Below the pieces are notes generated by a model. It saw only the letters and a list, made by a program, of their open reading frames with translations. It did no database searches and had not been told where the DNA came from. From CALDCK01 sp050618055 (GTDB lineage Bacteria > Myxococcota_A > UBA9160 > SMWR01): a stretch of 64,000 bases of DNA. The stretch spans positions 16,727-80,726 of the forward strand of contig JBNLVK010000172.1 of assembly GCA_050618055.1 (NCBI GenBank), written 5' to 3'. Below, piece after piece: positions 9,248 to 19,567 of this stretch. Positions within the stretch are counted from its first letter, which is position 1, and the number at the start of each line of letters is the position of its first letter. The translations under genes and the position numbers were made by a program.

Positions 9248-9274
9248 GGGGCCGGGGCCGTCTGCCCCCAGCGG

Positions 9275-10519
<1,245 letters not shown>

Positions 10520-10564
10520 GCTGACAACGTCCGCCCCGGCCGCCCGGATGTCAAGGAAGGAGGA

Positions 10565-11281
10565 TCAGAGCAGGTCGCGGAGGCGCTTGTAGCCCGTTCC
10601 GATCTCCTCGATCAGCAGCCGGGCCGCCTCCGCGATGTCCTGGACCGGCTCCTCGGCGCGCTTGGCCAACGCCTTCGCGTGTCCCTCCACCTCGGCGAAG
10701 CGCCCCTCCAGGTTCTCCCACAGCTCCAGGGCCTCGGCCTTGCCCAGGTGGATCTGTACGCGCAGCTCGTCGCGGATCCGGCGCAGGTCGCTCAGCTCCT
10801 CGTCGAACTCGCCCTTCACGTCCTTGACGTCCATCACTTCCTCCTCGTCGGCGTCGGCTTCGTCGGAATCGACGATGGCCGCGCGTAGTAGATCGGTTTC
10901 GGTCAGCAGTCCCAGGAACACCCCGCGTTCGTCGACCACCGGCAGGCAGCCGATCTTGCGGCGCAGCATGCGGCGCCCGGCGTCCACGCCCGAGTCGTCG
11001 GGGCTCGCCGTGTCGACGTCCAGGCTCATCACCTCCTTCACCTCGACGGAGCGCAGGAAGGCGCGGCGCTGCTCCGGCTCGAACTCGAGCGCGCGCGACA
11101 GCGACGCGGCCAGCAGGTCGTGGCTCGACAGGATCCCGACGAGCTGCTCGCCCTGGACCACCGGCAGGTGCCGGATGCGCCCCAGGCGCATGATGTCGTC
11201 GGCCAGGTCCAGGCTCTCGTCCTGGCGGAGCGTCACGACGTCGCGATGCATGAGCTCCGAAACGGTCCGATCCAGTGACAT
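10565..11281 (-). CDS. CBS-pair protein with helical C-terminal domain
   Basis: A 238-residue protein. Two CBS motifs fill residues about 1-135, each with the HLPVV/CLPVV-D/E-x-G signature (RHLPVVQGEQLVGILSS and GCLPVVDERGVFLGLLTE). CBS pairs bind adenosine nucleotides and regulate attached or partner proteins. The rest is an acidic, helical segment (about 160-238) without a known fold; the protein is not fused to an enzyme or channel. A strong Shine-Dalgarno sequence GGAGGT sits five bases before the ATG, and a sigma-54-like promoter lies about 40 bases upstream, so it may be a target of the adjacent globin-kinase/NtrC pair. Confidence 0.85.
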   Translation of the reverse strand: MSLDRTVSELMHRDVVTLRQDESLDLADDIMRLGRIRHLPVVQGEQLVGILSSHDLLAASLSRALEFEPEQRRAFLRSVEVKEVMSLDVDTASPDDSGVDAGRRMLRRKIGCLPVVDERGVFLGLLTETDLLRAAIVDSDEADADEEEVMDVKDVKGEFDEELSDLRRIRDELRVQIHLGKAEALELWENLEGRFAEVEGHAKALAKRAEEPVQDIAEAARLLIEEIGTGYKRLRDLL

Positions 11282-11308
11282 GGCTACCTCCGGTTCTTGC
11301 GGTGTCCG

Positions 11309-11324
11309 GTGCAATGCTTTGCAC
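11309..11324. promoter_or_regulatory. Perfect dyad GTGCAA-N4-TTGCAC
   Basis: Six-base arms around TGCT, between the divergent CBS and hemerythrin genes. Its left part falls near the predicted start of the CBS transcript and its right arm overlaps the -12 element, so a protein bound here would block that promoter. Confidence 0.4.
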
Positions 11325-11335
11325 GCGGGGTGCCA
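11321..11335 (-). promoter_or_regulatory. Sigma-54-like promoter of the CBS gene
   Basis: TGGCACCCCGCGTGC on the minus strand has GG and GC exactly ten bases apart. The -24 element TGGCAC is perfect; the -12 element is GTGC instead of TTGC, the same variant as at 9168-9183. The predicted start site leaves a leader of roughly 30 bases with a good ribosome site before the ATG at 11281. Confidence 0.45.
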
Positions 11336-11398
11336 AGACAAGGGGCCGATCGAGGATTGCCGGGGCTGGGATACCATGGTGACACGGAGGGAGCCCCC

Positions 11399-11851
11399 AT
11401 GGAGCCCAGCGAAGTCCGGCAGAAGGTCCTGAACGACCACCAGGGCCTGAGAGGCCGCCTCGAGGGTGTGGAGCGCCTCGCCCGCGGGGTGGCCGAGGGC
11501 GAGAGCGCGCAGGTGGAAGAGCTGCGTCGCGAGGCGACGGAGCTGCTCCGGGTGCTCACCGCCCACATGTCCTGGGAGGACAGCTACCTGGGTCCGGCGC
11601 TGCGCGAGGCCGACGCCTGGGGACCCGAACGGGTGGCGCGCTTCGACCAGGACCACGTCCAGCAGCGCCGCGAGATCGAGGAGCTGCTGGAAAGACTGTC
11701 GGATGGGCGACAGCCCGCCTCGCCCCTGGCGCGCCGGGTGCTCGAGTGGATCCGCGACCTCTACGCCGACATGCGCGAAGAGGAGGCGGCCTTCCTGGAT
11801 CCGAACGTGCTGCGCGACGACGTGGTGGGGATCGACGTCGAGACCGGCTAG
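11399..11851 (+). CDS. Hemerythrin-like (HHE) protein
   Basis: A 150-residue all-helical protein. Likely di-iron ligands are in DHQGLRGRLEGVE (N-terminal His/Glu), TAHMSWEDSYLGPAL (His and Glu/Asp), DQDHVQQRREIEEL, and MREEEAAFLDP. The final H-x4-E/D-like helix is weaker than in canonical bacteriohemerythrins, with Glu replacing a His, so iron or oxygen binding is probable but not certain. The ATG at 11399 follows GGAGGGAG. It is divergent from the CBS gene and convergent with a second HHE gene; the two stops share one CTAG. Confidence 0.72.
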   Translation: MEPSEVRQKVLNDHQGLRGRLEGVERLARGVAEGESAQVEELRREATELLRVLTAHMSWEDSYLGPALREADAWGPERVARFDQDHVQQRREIEELLERLSDGRQPASPLARRVLEWIRDLYADMREEEAAFLDPNVLRDDVVGIDVETG

Positions 11852-12276
11852 CGCTCCGCGTCGGTCGTCTCGATCACCTGCGCCATGACCGATTCCTCGA
11901 GCTTCTCGTGGTCGCGAAGCTCGCGGCGGAGCGCGGCCAGCGCGTCGACCAGGGCGTCGGAGGCGGAGGCGCGCGTGACGAGGCCGTACACGCCGTCCAG
12001 CAGCGCCGCGTGGTCGCGTTCGAGCCGGGCCAGGTCGGCGCGCACCGACTCGGCCAGGCCGTGGACGGCGGGGAAGACGACGCCCTCCTCCAGGTCGAAG
12101 TGGGAGCGCAGCGCGTCGCCGAAGCGGTCGAGCCAGCGCTCGATCTCGGCCGGGCTTCCGCCCGCGATCGCACCGTCGAGCCGGTCCGCGATCTCCCGCA
12201 GCTGCCGGTGCTGCTCCTCCATGCGGTGGAGCGCCCGATCCAGCCGGTGGCGCAGACCGGTCAACATGCCTTCCAT
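11848..12276 (-). CDS. Hemerythrin domain protein
   Basis: A 142-residue four-helix protein. HHE features are HFDLEEGVVFPAVHG, RDHAALLDGVYG and LRDHEKLEESVM, plus an early E-Q-H-R segment. This set of His and Glu residues fits a di-iron oxygen- or NO-binding site. A GGGAGG ribosome site precedes the ATG, and TAGAAT at 12301-12306 (minus strand) is a plausible -10 about 25 bases upstream. It faces another HHE gene and lies in the neighbourhood of a haem-based kinase, which supports an oxygen or NO role. Confidence 0.78.
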   Translation of the reverse strand: MEGMLTGLRHRLDRALHRMEEQHRQLREIADRLDGAIAGGSPAEIERWLDRFGDALRSHFDLEEGVVFPAVHGLAESVRADLARLERDHAALLDGVYGLVTRASASDALVDALAALRRELRDHEKLEESVMAQVIETTDAER

Positions 12277-12378
12277 CCGGGACCTCCCGACCTCTGCTGC
12301 ATTCTAACGCGCCGGCCGCTCGCAAGAGCGCGCCGCGGAGGCGTCGCGAACGGGCACGAGCAGCTGGCGCGATCTCGT

Positions 12379-13401
<1,023 letters not shown>

Positions 13402-13625
13402 GCCGGAGACTCCCGGATCCCCGCGGACCGGACGCGTCTACCCTGCAAGTTGTACAAACGTGGGCGACCCGCCCGACGGTGAGGCGGCGTGGGCGGCCGG
13501 GACGCCGGCAAGCGGTCTCTTCGCAGCTCATGTCGTGCTGTGGAACCGTGCGAGTGCCGTGCCAACGCCGACTTCGCCGGCACGGCGCTTGCTGCCCTAC
13601 GGGTTCGACCCACGAGGAGACCCGT

Positions 13626-13865
13626 GTGCAGCTCTCACGCTCGAAACGCTGCGGAAACCAGGCCTGCGGCTGCCGCCCGGTGTCCGCGCACGGCGACCAC
13701 TGCAGCGCCTATTGCGCCAACGTGGATGCCCACGAAGCGGACGACGGCGCCTGCGCCTGCGACCACCGCGCCTGTGCCGAGGCACAGCGCGTCCCGGAGC
13801 AGGCAGACGGGAGCGTGAAGCCGGACGTGGTGACGTCGATCGGGCGCGGTCCGGGCGCCCGCTAG
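13626..13865 (+). CDS. Small Cys/His-rich metallothionein-like protein
   Basis: A 79-residue frame from GTG 13626 with the perfect ribosome site GAGGAG six bases upstream. It holds eight Cys and four His in its central 40 residues: CGNQACGC, HGDHCSAYCA, then CACDHRAC. The order C-x-C, HCS-x-YCA, C-x-C-D-H-x-x-C resembles bacterial metallothioneins (SmtA/BmtA type) that bind Zn2+ or Cd2+. The C-terminal 25 residues lack Cys. Longer upstream in-frame extensions exist but lack a ribosome site. The upstream gap of about 220 bases holds the dyad TTGTACAA near 13451. Confidence 0.6.
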   Translation: MQLSRSKRCGNQACGCRPVSAHGDHCSAYCANVDAHEADDGACACDHRACAEAQRVPEQADGSVKPDVVTSIGRGPGAR

Positions 13866-13874
13866 GGCGTCGCG

Positions 13875-15038
13875 TCAGTGCGCCGACGCCAGCGACGCGT
13901 AGAGCGCCTCCACCAGGCCCGCGCTGCGCTCGTCGCCGGCCAGGCCCAGCTTCATCTGGTTCATCACGTAGCCGAAGCCCAGCCCGGCCTCCGGGTCGGC
14001 GAAGCCCAGCGAGCCGCCGGCGCCCGGGTGGCCGAAGGCGCCCTTGCCGGTGCCCGGCGGCAGTGAGCCGCGGAGCGTGAAGCCCAGGCCGAAGCGCATG
14101 GGCACCAGGATCACCTTGTCCGGACCCTCCACCTGGAGCGTGCGCGCCGCCTGCATCGTCTCTTCGCGCAGCAGCCGCACGCCGTCCACCTCGCCGATCA
14201 TGGCGGCGTAGATGCGCGCCACGCCGCGCGCGCTGGCGATGCCGTTGGACGACGGCATCTCGGTGGCGTGGAGCGCGCGCGTGTTCCACATGTCGTCGTA
14301 GGCGAACAGGTTCGACGGGCCCGACAGCACGCGCCCGAGCCAGGTGTCCGGGCCCATGATCTTCTCGCGCAGCTCGATCTGCTTCGGGTCGGTGAGCGGC
14401 GGTGCCGGCAGCATGCGCGCGACCCGCGGCTCCTCGCGCTCGGGAAGGCCCACGAAGAAGTCGGCGTCCAGCGGACCCGCCACCTCTTCGGCCAGGAAGG
14501 ATCCGGCGGTCCTGCCGGTGACGCGGCGGATCACCTCGCCCAGGATCCAGCCGTAGGAGCGCGCGTGGTAGCCGTGGGCCGTGCCCGGCTCCCAGCCCGG
14601 GGCCTGCCGCGCGATGGCGTCGACCACCGGCTGCCAGGCGCACACCTCCTCGAGGGTGAGGTCGCCCTCCACCGCGGCCAGGCCGGCCTGGTGGGTCAGC
14701 ACCTGGCGGACGGTGATGGCGCCCTTCCCGTTGGCGGCGAACTCGGGCCAGTAGCGCGCCACCGGCGCGTCGAGATCGATCTCCCCGCGCTCGACCAGCC
14801 GGTGCACGCAGGCCGCCGTGACGCCCTTGGTGGTGGAGAAGACCAGGCAGATCGTGTCCGCCTGCCAGGGACGGCCCGTCTGCGGATCGGCCTCGCCCGC
14901 CCACAGGTCGACCACCGGCGTGCCGCGCCGGTAGACGCAGACCGACGCGCCCACCTCGCCGTGCTCCGCGAAGTTGCGGGCGAAGGCCTCGCGCACCGCC
15001 TCGAAGCCGGGCGCCACCTGGCCGTGGACGTCGGTCAC
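13875..15038 (-). CDS. Serine hydrolase (class C beta-lactamase/esterase family)
   Basis: A 387-residue protein without a signal peptide. The S-x-x-K motif is STTK in LVFSTTKGVTAA (about residue 67), and YHARSYG near residue 155 supplies the Tyr of the Y-x-x motif. The absence of export and the sequence style fit family VIII carboxylesterases (EstB-like) rather than a true beta-lactamase. GTG at 15038 overlaps the stop of the LLM gene by four bases, so the two are co-translated. A joint role in breaking down an ester-containing substrate is plausible; the substrate is unknown. Confidence 0.8.
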   Translation of the reverse strand: MTDVHGQVAPGFEAVREAFARNFAEHGEVGASVCVYRRGTPVVDLWAGEADPQTGRPWQADTICLVFSTTKGVTAACVHRLVERGEIDLDAPVARYWPEFAANGKGAITVRQVLTHQAGLAAVEGDLTLEEVCAWQPVVDAIARQAPGWEPGTAHGYHARSYGWILGEVIRRVTGRTAGSFLAEEVAGPLDADFFVGLPEREEPRVARMLPAPPLTDPKQIELREKIMGPDTWLGRVLSGPSNLFAYDDMWNTRALHATEMPSSNGIASARGVARIYAAMIGEVDGVRLLREETMQAARTLQVEGPDKVILVPMRFGLGFTLRGSLPPGTGKGAFGHPGAGGSLGFADPEAGLGFGYVMNQMKLGLAGDERSAGLVEALYASLASAH

Positions 15039-16015
15039 GCCCCTTCCTTCAGGGCCGGCAGGACCCGGCTCGCCACCAGCTCGAGACTCGGCCAGGCCAG
15101 CTCGGGCGGAAGGCCGCCGCACAGGGGCTGGAGGAGCAGCACGCCGTTGCTGCGCACGTAGTCGACGGCCTCGTCGGGGGTGAAGATGCGGTACGGACCC
15201 TGCTCGGCGCGCAATTCGTCGACATCGGCGGCCACCGACTTGCTGGCCGACTCGGAGGCGTGCATCCAGGCGGCGTACATGCGCGCGTCGTGCAGCAGGT
15301 GCGGGCCGATCTCGCGCCAGGCCCGGTCCGGATCCTCGGCGACGAAGGCGCTGGTGACCGTGCCCGCCGGCGGGTGCAGGAACATCCCGGGCGTAGTGCC
15401 GGCCTCCTCGCAGGCTTCGCGGTACAGGGCCTCGAGCCCCGGATCGCCGCCCTGGGTGATCATGCCCAGGCCGAGCCGCGCGGCGCGCCGCACCGCCGCC
15501 TTGCTGCTGCCGCCCATCAGCAGCAGCGGACCGCCCGGCGTGAACGGGGTCGGCGTGACGCGCGCCGGGCGTCCCTCGAACACGAAGGGCTCGCCGGAAA
15601 AGGCGCGGCGCAGCGTCTCGAGGCACAGCTCCATGCGCCGGCCGCGCCCCTTCATGTCGCGACCGAACTGGGCGTACTCCTCGGGGCGGTAGCCGATGGC
15701 GCAGACGTAGGAGACGCGGCCCCTGGACAGCACGTCGAGCACCGCCATCTGCTCGGCCAGCGCCACCGGGTCGTGCAGCGGCACCAGCAGGGCGGCCACC
15801 TGGATGGGCAGCGCCTGCGTGCGCGCGGCGATGGCCGACGCCAGCAGCAGCGGCGCCGGCAGGTAGCCGTCCTCCGAGCCGTGGTGCTCCGAGACGATGG
15901 CGGCGATGCAGCCGTTGCGCTCGCCCCACTCCGCCATCTCGACGGCGGCCGCGTAGAGGTCGGCGGCGGGAGCGCCGAAGGCGGGCGCGCGCAGGTCGAA
16001 CCGCAGGCTGAACAT
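15035..16015 (-). CDS. LLM-class flavin-dependent oxidoreductase
   Basis: A 326-residue TIM-barrel protein of the bacterial luciferase/alkanal monooxygenase superfamily. It has the SEHHGSEDGYLPAPLLLAS block (flavin side), VPLHDPVALAEQ and the SRGRV-x-Y-V-x-x-IGYR segment. Members use FMNH2 or F420. The TATCCT hexamer nine bases before the ATG suggests a leaderless transcript. It leads a two-gene unit with the serine hydrolase and is divergent from the CMD-like gene. No substrate can be named. Confidence 0.83.
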   Translation of the reverse strand: MFSLRFDLRAPAFGAPAADLYAAAVEMAEWGERNGCIAAIVSEHHGSEDGYLPAPLLLASAIAARTQALPIQVAALLVPLHDPVALAEQMAVLDVLSRGRVSYVCAIGYRPEEYAQFGRDMKGRGRRMELCLETLRRAFSGEPFVFEGRPARVTPTPFTPGGPLLLMGGSSKAAVRRAARLGLGMITQGGDPGLEALYREACEEAGTTPGMFLHPPAGTVTSAFVAEDPDRAWREIGPHLLHDARMYAAWMHASESASKSVAADVDELRAEQGPYRIFTPDEAVDYVRSNGVLLLQPLCGGLPPELAWPSLELVASRVLPALKEGA

Positions 16016-16024
16016 GGGGCTGGT

Positions 16025-16030
16025 AGGATA
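16025..16030 (-). promoter_or_regulatory. Leaderless-type -10 hexamer for the LLM gene
   Basis: TATCCT on the minus strand, then nine bases to the ATG at 16015. On the plus strand the overlapping bases read TAGGAT, so the site could serve both divergent genes. Confidence 0.35.
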
Positions 16031-16074
16031 CGCGCCCCAACCCGGCTCCGACGCCCCTTTTCGTGGAGAACCCC

Positions 16075-16446
16075 ATGTCCGACTCCTCCCGCTTCGACCG
16101 CGGCATCGCCATGTTCCAGGAGGTCTACGGCGGCGACGTCCCGGCCCCGCCGAAGGGCGCCATGGATTTCTTCGACCTGATGATCGAGCAGACCTTCGCC
16201 GAGCTGTGGACGCGCGAGGCGCTGTCGGTGCGCGACCGTCGGCTCGTGGTGATGGGCATCATCGCGGCGCTGGGCGAGCCCGACACCTTCAAGATCCAGG
16301 CGAAGGCGGCGCTGAAGAAGGGCGAGCTCACGCCCGAGCAGCTGCGCGAGGTGCTCATGCAGATCGCCCACTACGCCGGGTACCCGCGCGCCGCGGCGCT
16401 GGTCGGCCCGGTGGAGGGCGCGATCGGCGAGGCGAAGTCGGACTGA
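16075..16446 (+). CDS. Carboxymuconolactone decarboxylase family protein
   Basis: A 123-residue all-alpha protein. The family block is LREVLMQIAHYAGYPRAAAL near residues 90-110, with the conserved H-Y-x-G-x-P. The N-terminal half contains LSVRDRRLVVMGIIAALGEP, typical of the gamma-carboxymuconolactone decarboxylase-like fold. The catalytic C-x-x-C of AhpD-type peroxidase members is absent, so it is closer to the decarboxylase-like branch. I prefer ATG 16075 with GGAGA upstream to the GTG at 16063. Its substrate is unknown. Confidence 0.82.
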   Translation: MSDSSRFDRGIAMFQEVYGGDVPAPPKGAMDFFDLMIEQTFAELWTREALSVRDRRLVVMGIIAALGEPDTFKIQAKAALKKGELTPEQLREVLMQIAHYAGYPRAAALVGPVEGAIGEAKSD

Positions 16447-16453
16447 TCCCTGC

Positions 16454-19400
16454 CTAGTGCGACGCGACTGGGGCGCCCGACGCGGCCCCCCGTCCCCGCA
16501 GCCGCCGCCAGCGCTCGGCGATCCACTGGGTGGAGTCGTCGAGCACCAGGTAGAAGACCGGCACCACCAGCAGGGTGAGCAGCGTCGACGAGAACATGCC
16601 GGCGGCGGTCGCGACCGCCATCGGCTGGCGCGACTCGGAGCCCGGCCCCACGCCGATGGCGGCGGGCAGCACGCCGAAGATCATCGAGAAGGCCGTCATC
16701 AGCACCGGGCGCAGCCGCACCGGGGCCGCGCGGCGCATGGCCTCCACCTTGTCGAGCCCCTCGCGCCGCAGCTGGTTGGCGAAGTCGACCAGCAGGATCG
16801 AGTTCTTCGTCACCAGCCCGAACAGCAGGATGATCCCGATCAGGCTGAAGAGGTTGAGCGTCATGCCGAAGGCCAGCAGCGCACCGAGGGCGCCCACCAT
16901 CGACAGCGGCAGGGCCAGCATCACGGTCAGCGGGTGCAGCAGGCTCTCGAACTGGGCCGCCAGCACCATGTAGATCACCAGGATCGCGAGCCCCATGGCC
17001 AGCGTGAACTGCTGGATGCTCTCCAGGAAGGCGTCGGCGCTGCCGGAGAACGAGATGTTCACCTCTTCGGGCAGCAGCTGGTCGCCGAGCTGGCGGATCT
17101 GCTGGATGGCGGCGCCGGCCGGCAGGTCCTCCAGGTTCGCCGACACGGTCACGCTCCGCATGCGGTCGATGCGCGTGATCTTCGACGGCGCCGCGCCGGT
17201 CTCGATGTCGATCAGGTTGCGCAGCTCGATCACCTCGCCGTCGCGACCGCGCACGTACAGCCGCCCGATCGACGCCGGGTCGGTGCGCTCCTCCTCCTCC
17301 AGGCGCATGCGGATGTCGTAGCGGTGGCCGCCCGACTTGAACTTGCCGATGTCCATGCCGCCGATCGACGCCTGGACGACGCTGGCGATCGCCTCGGCGC
17401 TGATGCCCATCGATGCGGCCTTCTCCCGGTCCGGCACCACGCGCACCTCGGGCAGGCCCAGCTTCAGGCTCTTGGTGATGTCGACGAAGCCGGGCCGGCT
17501 CTCCAGCGCGCGGATGAACTGGTCCGAGATGGAGTCGAGCTCGGTCAGCGCCACGTTGCCGCGCAGGTTGAACTCGAGCTCGCCCTGGCCGCCGCCGCCC
17601 ATGAACTGGGACGGGTCCATCACGCGCGAGGTGAGGCCCGGGATGTTGCCGAAGGCCACCCGCGCCGCCTTCATCAGGTCCTGCACGCTGCGTTCGCGCT
17701 CGGCGTGGGGGACCAGGATCGCCACCATCACGCCGTTGTTCACGGCGCCCGGTCCGTCCGGACCCGAGACGCCGACGCCGGCGAACAGCCCGTGCACCTC
17801 GGGCTGGGCGAGCATCCACTTCTCGGCCTGGTTCAGGCGGTCGAGCATGCCGTCCAGGTTGGTTCCCGGCGGCGTCTCCAGCATGGCGAACAGCCGCCCC
17901 TCGTCCGAGGGCGGGAAGAACTCGGCGCCCAGCCGCGCGCCGAACAGCATCGCCACCACGAACGAGATGCTGGCGAGCACCATCACCGCCGCGCGGTGGG
18001 AGAGCGCCCAGTCGAGCACGGCGCGGTAGCGGGCCTCCAGGGCCGCAAGCCAGCGCTCCAGCGTGTGGTAGACGCCGCCGTGCTCGTGCTCCTCGGGCGG
18101 AGGCATGCGCGCCGCCAGCATGGGCGTGAGGGTCAGCGCCACGAACAGCGAGAACATCACCGCCGCGGCGACCGTGATGCCGAACTCGCCCAGGAAGCTG
18201 CCCACAAGGCCCTTCACGAACACCACCGGCAGGAACACCACGGCGATGGAGAGGGTGGCGGCGGTGGCGGCGAAGGCGATCTCGCGGGTGCCGTTGGAGG
18301 CGGCGGTCATCGGGTCGTCGCCCGACTCGCGGTGGCGCTCGATGTTCTCGAGCACGACGATGGCGTCGTCGATGACCACGCCGACGGCCAGCGCCAGCGC
18401 CAGCAGCGTCATGATGTTGAGCGTGGCGTCGAACATCCACATCACGCCGAAGCTGGCGACGATCGACAGCGGGATCGCCGCCGCCACGATCAGCGTCGGG
18501 CGGGTGCGGCGCAGGAAGACGAACACCACCAGCGTCGCCAGGAACGCGCCGAAGATCAGCGCGAACTGGGTCTCGGCCACCGACTCCCGGATGGAGTCGG
18601 AGAAGTCCATGATCTGCTCCCACGGAGGCAGCTCGATGCCGCCGGGCAGGATCGTCTTCAGCTCCTCGGTGCGCTCGCGCACCTCGTCGGCGATGGCCAC
18701 CGTGTTGGCCTGGCTCTGCTTCAGGATGCCGAGCCCGGCGCCCGGCTCGCCGTTGAAGCGGGCCAGGAAGCGGTAGTCCTCGGCGCCGTCCTCGACCCGC
18801 GCCACGTCGCGCAGGCGCACGTCGGCGCCGTCCACGTTGGCCACGATCAGCTCGCCCAGCTCGGCGACCGTCTCGTACTCGGCCGCCGTCTTCAGCGAGT
18901 ACTCGATCTGGCGGCTCTCGAGCCGACCGCCCGGCCGCTCGACGTGCTCGCGACCCATGGCCGCGATGATGTCGTTGGTCGACAGGCCGCGGGCGCGCAG
19001 CGCCTCGCCGTCCACCCACACCCGGATCGCCCGCTCGCGCCGGCCGAAGATCTCGGTGGAGGCCACGCCGTCCACCGTCTCGATGAAGGGCTTCATCGTG
19101 TACTTGACGTACTCGGTGACCTCCACCGCCGGCCGGTTCGAGCTGAGCGGGATCCACAGGATCGGCCGGTTCGACATGTTGAGCTTGTCGACGACCGCCG
19201 GCTCCATCTCCTTCGGCAGCTCGAAGCGCGCGCGGGACACCTTGTCGCGCACGTCCTGCGCCGCCTGGTCGAGGTCGCGCTCCAGCTCGAACTCGGCCAC
19301 CACCTGGGCGACGCCCTGGAAGGTGGTGGAGCGCAGGCTGCGCAGTCCGCCGATGGTGTTGATGTGCTCCTCGAGCACCTCGGTGACGTCCTCTTCCATC

Positions 19401-19567
19401 ACCTCCGGCGCCGCGCCCTCGAGCTGCGCGGTCACCGTCACCACCGGGAACTCCATGGCCGGGAACTGGTCGATGCCCAGGTTCGCGTAGCCCAGGCCGC
19501 CGAAGACCAGCAGCGAGAGCGTGAGCATCAGGGTCAGGATCGGCCGCTTGATGCAGAGATCGATCAC
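16454..19567 (-). CDS. RND efflux transporter, HAE1-type inner membrane pump
   Basis: A 1037-residue pump with the two-fold RND layout: one N-terminal membrane helix, a large periplasmic loop, helices 2-6, then the second half. The proton-relay Asp pair is in VGVVIDDAIVVLENI and the matching Lys in LFGLVTKNSILLVDF, so it should be active. The porter-domain start NLGIDQFPAMEFPVV is typical of AcrB/MexB-like pumps. It is encoded last in a TetR-adaptor-pump unit; its GTG/ATG junction with the adaptor overlaps by four bases. No TolC-like outer-membrane gene is present, so it presumably borrows one. Substrates may be drugs, bile-like compounds or lipids. Confidence 0.95.
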   Translation of the reverse strand: MIDLCIKRPILTLMLTLSLLVFGGLGYANLGIDQFPAMEFPVVTVTAQLEGAAPEVMEEDVTEVLEEHINTIGGLRSLRSTTFQGVAQVVAEFELERDLDQAAQDVRDKVSRARFELPKEMEPAVVDKLNMSNRPILWIPLSSNRPAVEVTEYVKYTMKPFIETVDGVASTEIFGRRERAIRVWVDGEALRARGLSTNDIIAAMGREHVERPGGRLESRQIEYSLKTAAEYETVAELGELIVANVDGADVRLRDVARVEDGAEDYRFLARFNGEPGAGLGILKQSQANTVAIADEVRERTEELKTILPGGIELPPWEQIMDFSDSIRESVAETQFALIFGAFLATLVVFVFLRRTRPTLIVAAAIPLSIVASFGVMWMFDATLNIMTLLALALAVGVVIDDAIVVLENIERHRESGDDPMTAASNGTREIAFAATAATLSIAVVFLPVVFVKGLVGSFLGEFGITVAAAVMFSLFVALTLTPMLAARMPPPEEHEHGGVYHTLERWLAALEARYRAVLDWALSHRAAVMVLASISFVVAMLFGARLGAEFFPPSDEGRLFAMLETPPGTNLDGMLDRLNQAEKWMLAQPEVHGLFAGVGVSGPDGPGAVNNGVMVAILVPHAERERSVQDLMKAARVAFGNIPGLTSRVMDPSQFMGGGGQGELEFNLRGNVALTELDSISDQFIRALESRPGFVDITKSLKLGLPEVRVVPDREKAASMGISAEAIASVVQASIGGMDIGKFKSGGHRYDIRMRLEEEERTDPASIGRLYVRGRDGEVIELRNLIDIETGAAPSKITRIDRMRSVTVSANLEDLPAGAAIQQIRQLGDQLLPEEVNISFSGSADAFLESIQQFTLAMGLAILVIYMVLAAQFESLLHPLTVMLALPLSMVGALGALLAFGMTLNLFSLIGIILLFGLVTKNSILLVDFANQLRREGLDKVEAMRRAAPVRLRPVLMTAFSMIFGVLPAAIGVGPGSESRQPMAVATAAGMFSSTLLTLLVVPVFYLVLDDSTQWIAERWRRLRGRGAASGAPVASH

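Noticed and set aside
11399..11851. Hemerythrin with a fully canonical di-iron site
   Set aside because: Some ligand positions hold Glu or Asp where His is usual, so only a hemerythrin-like call is made.
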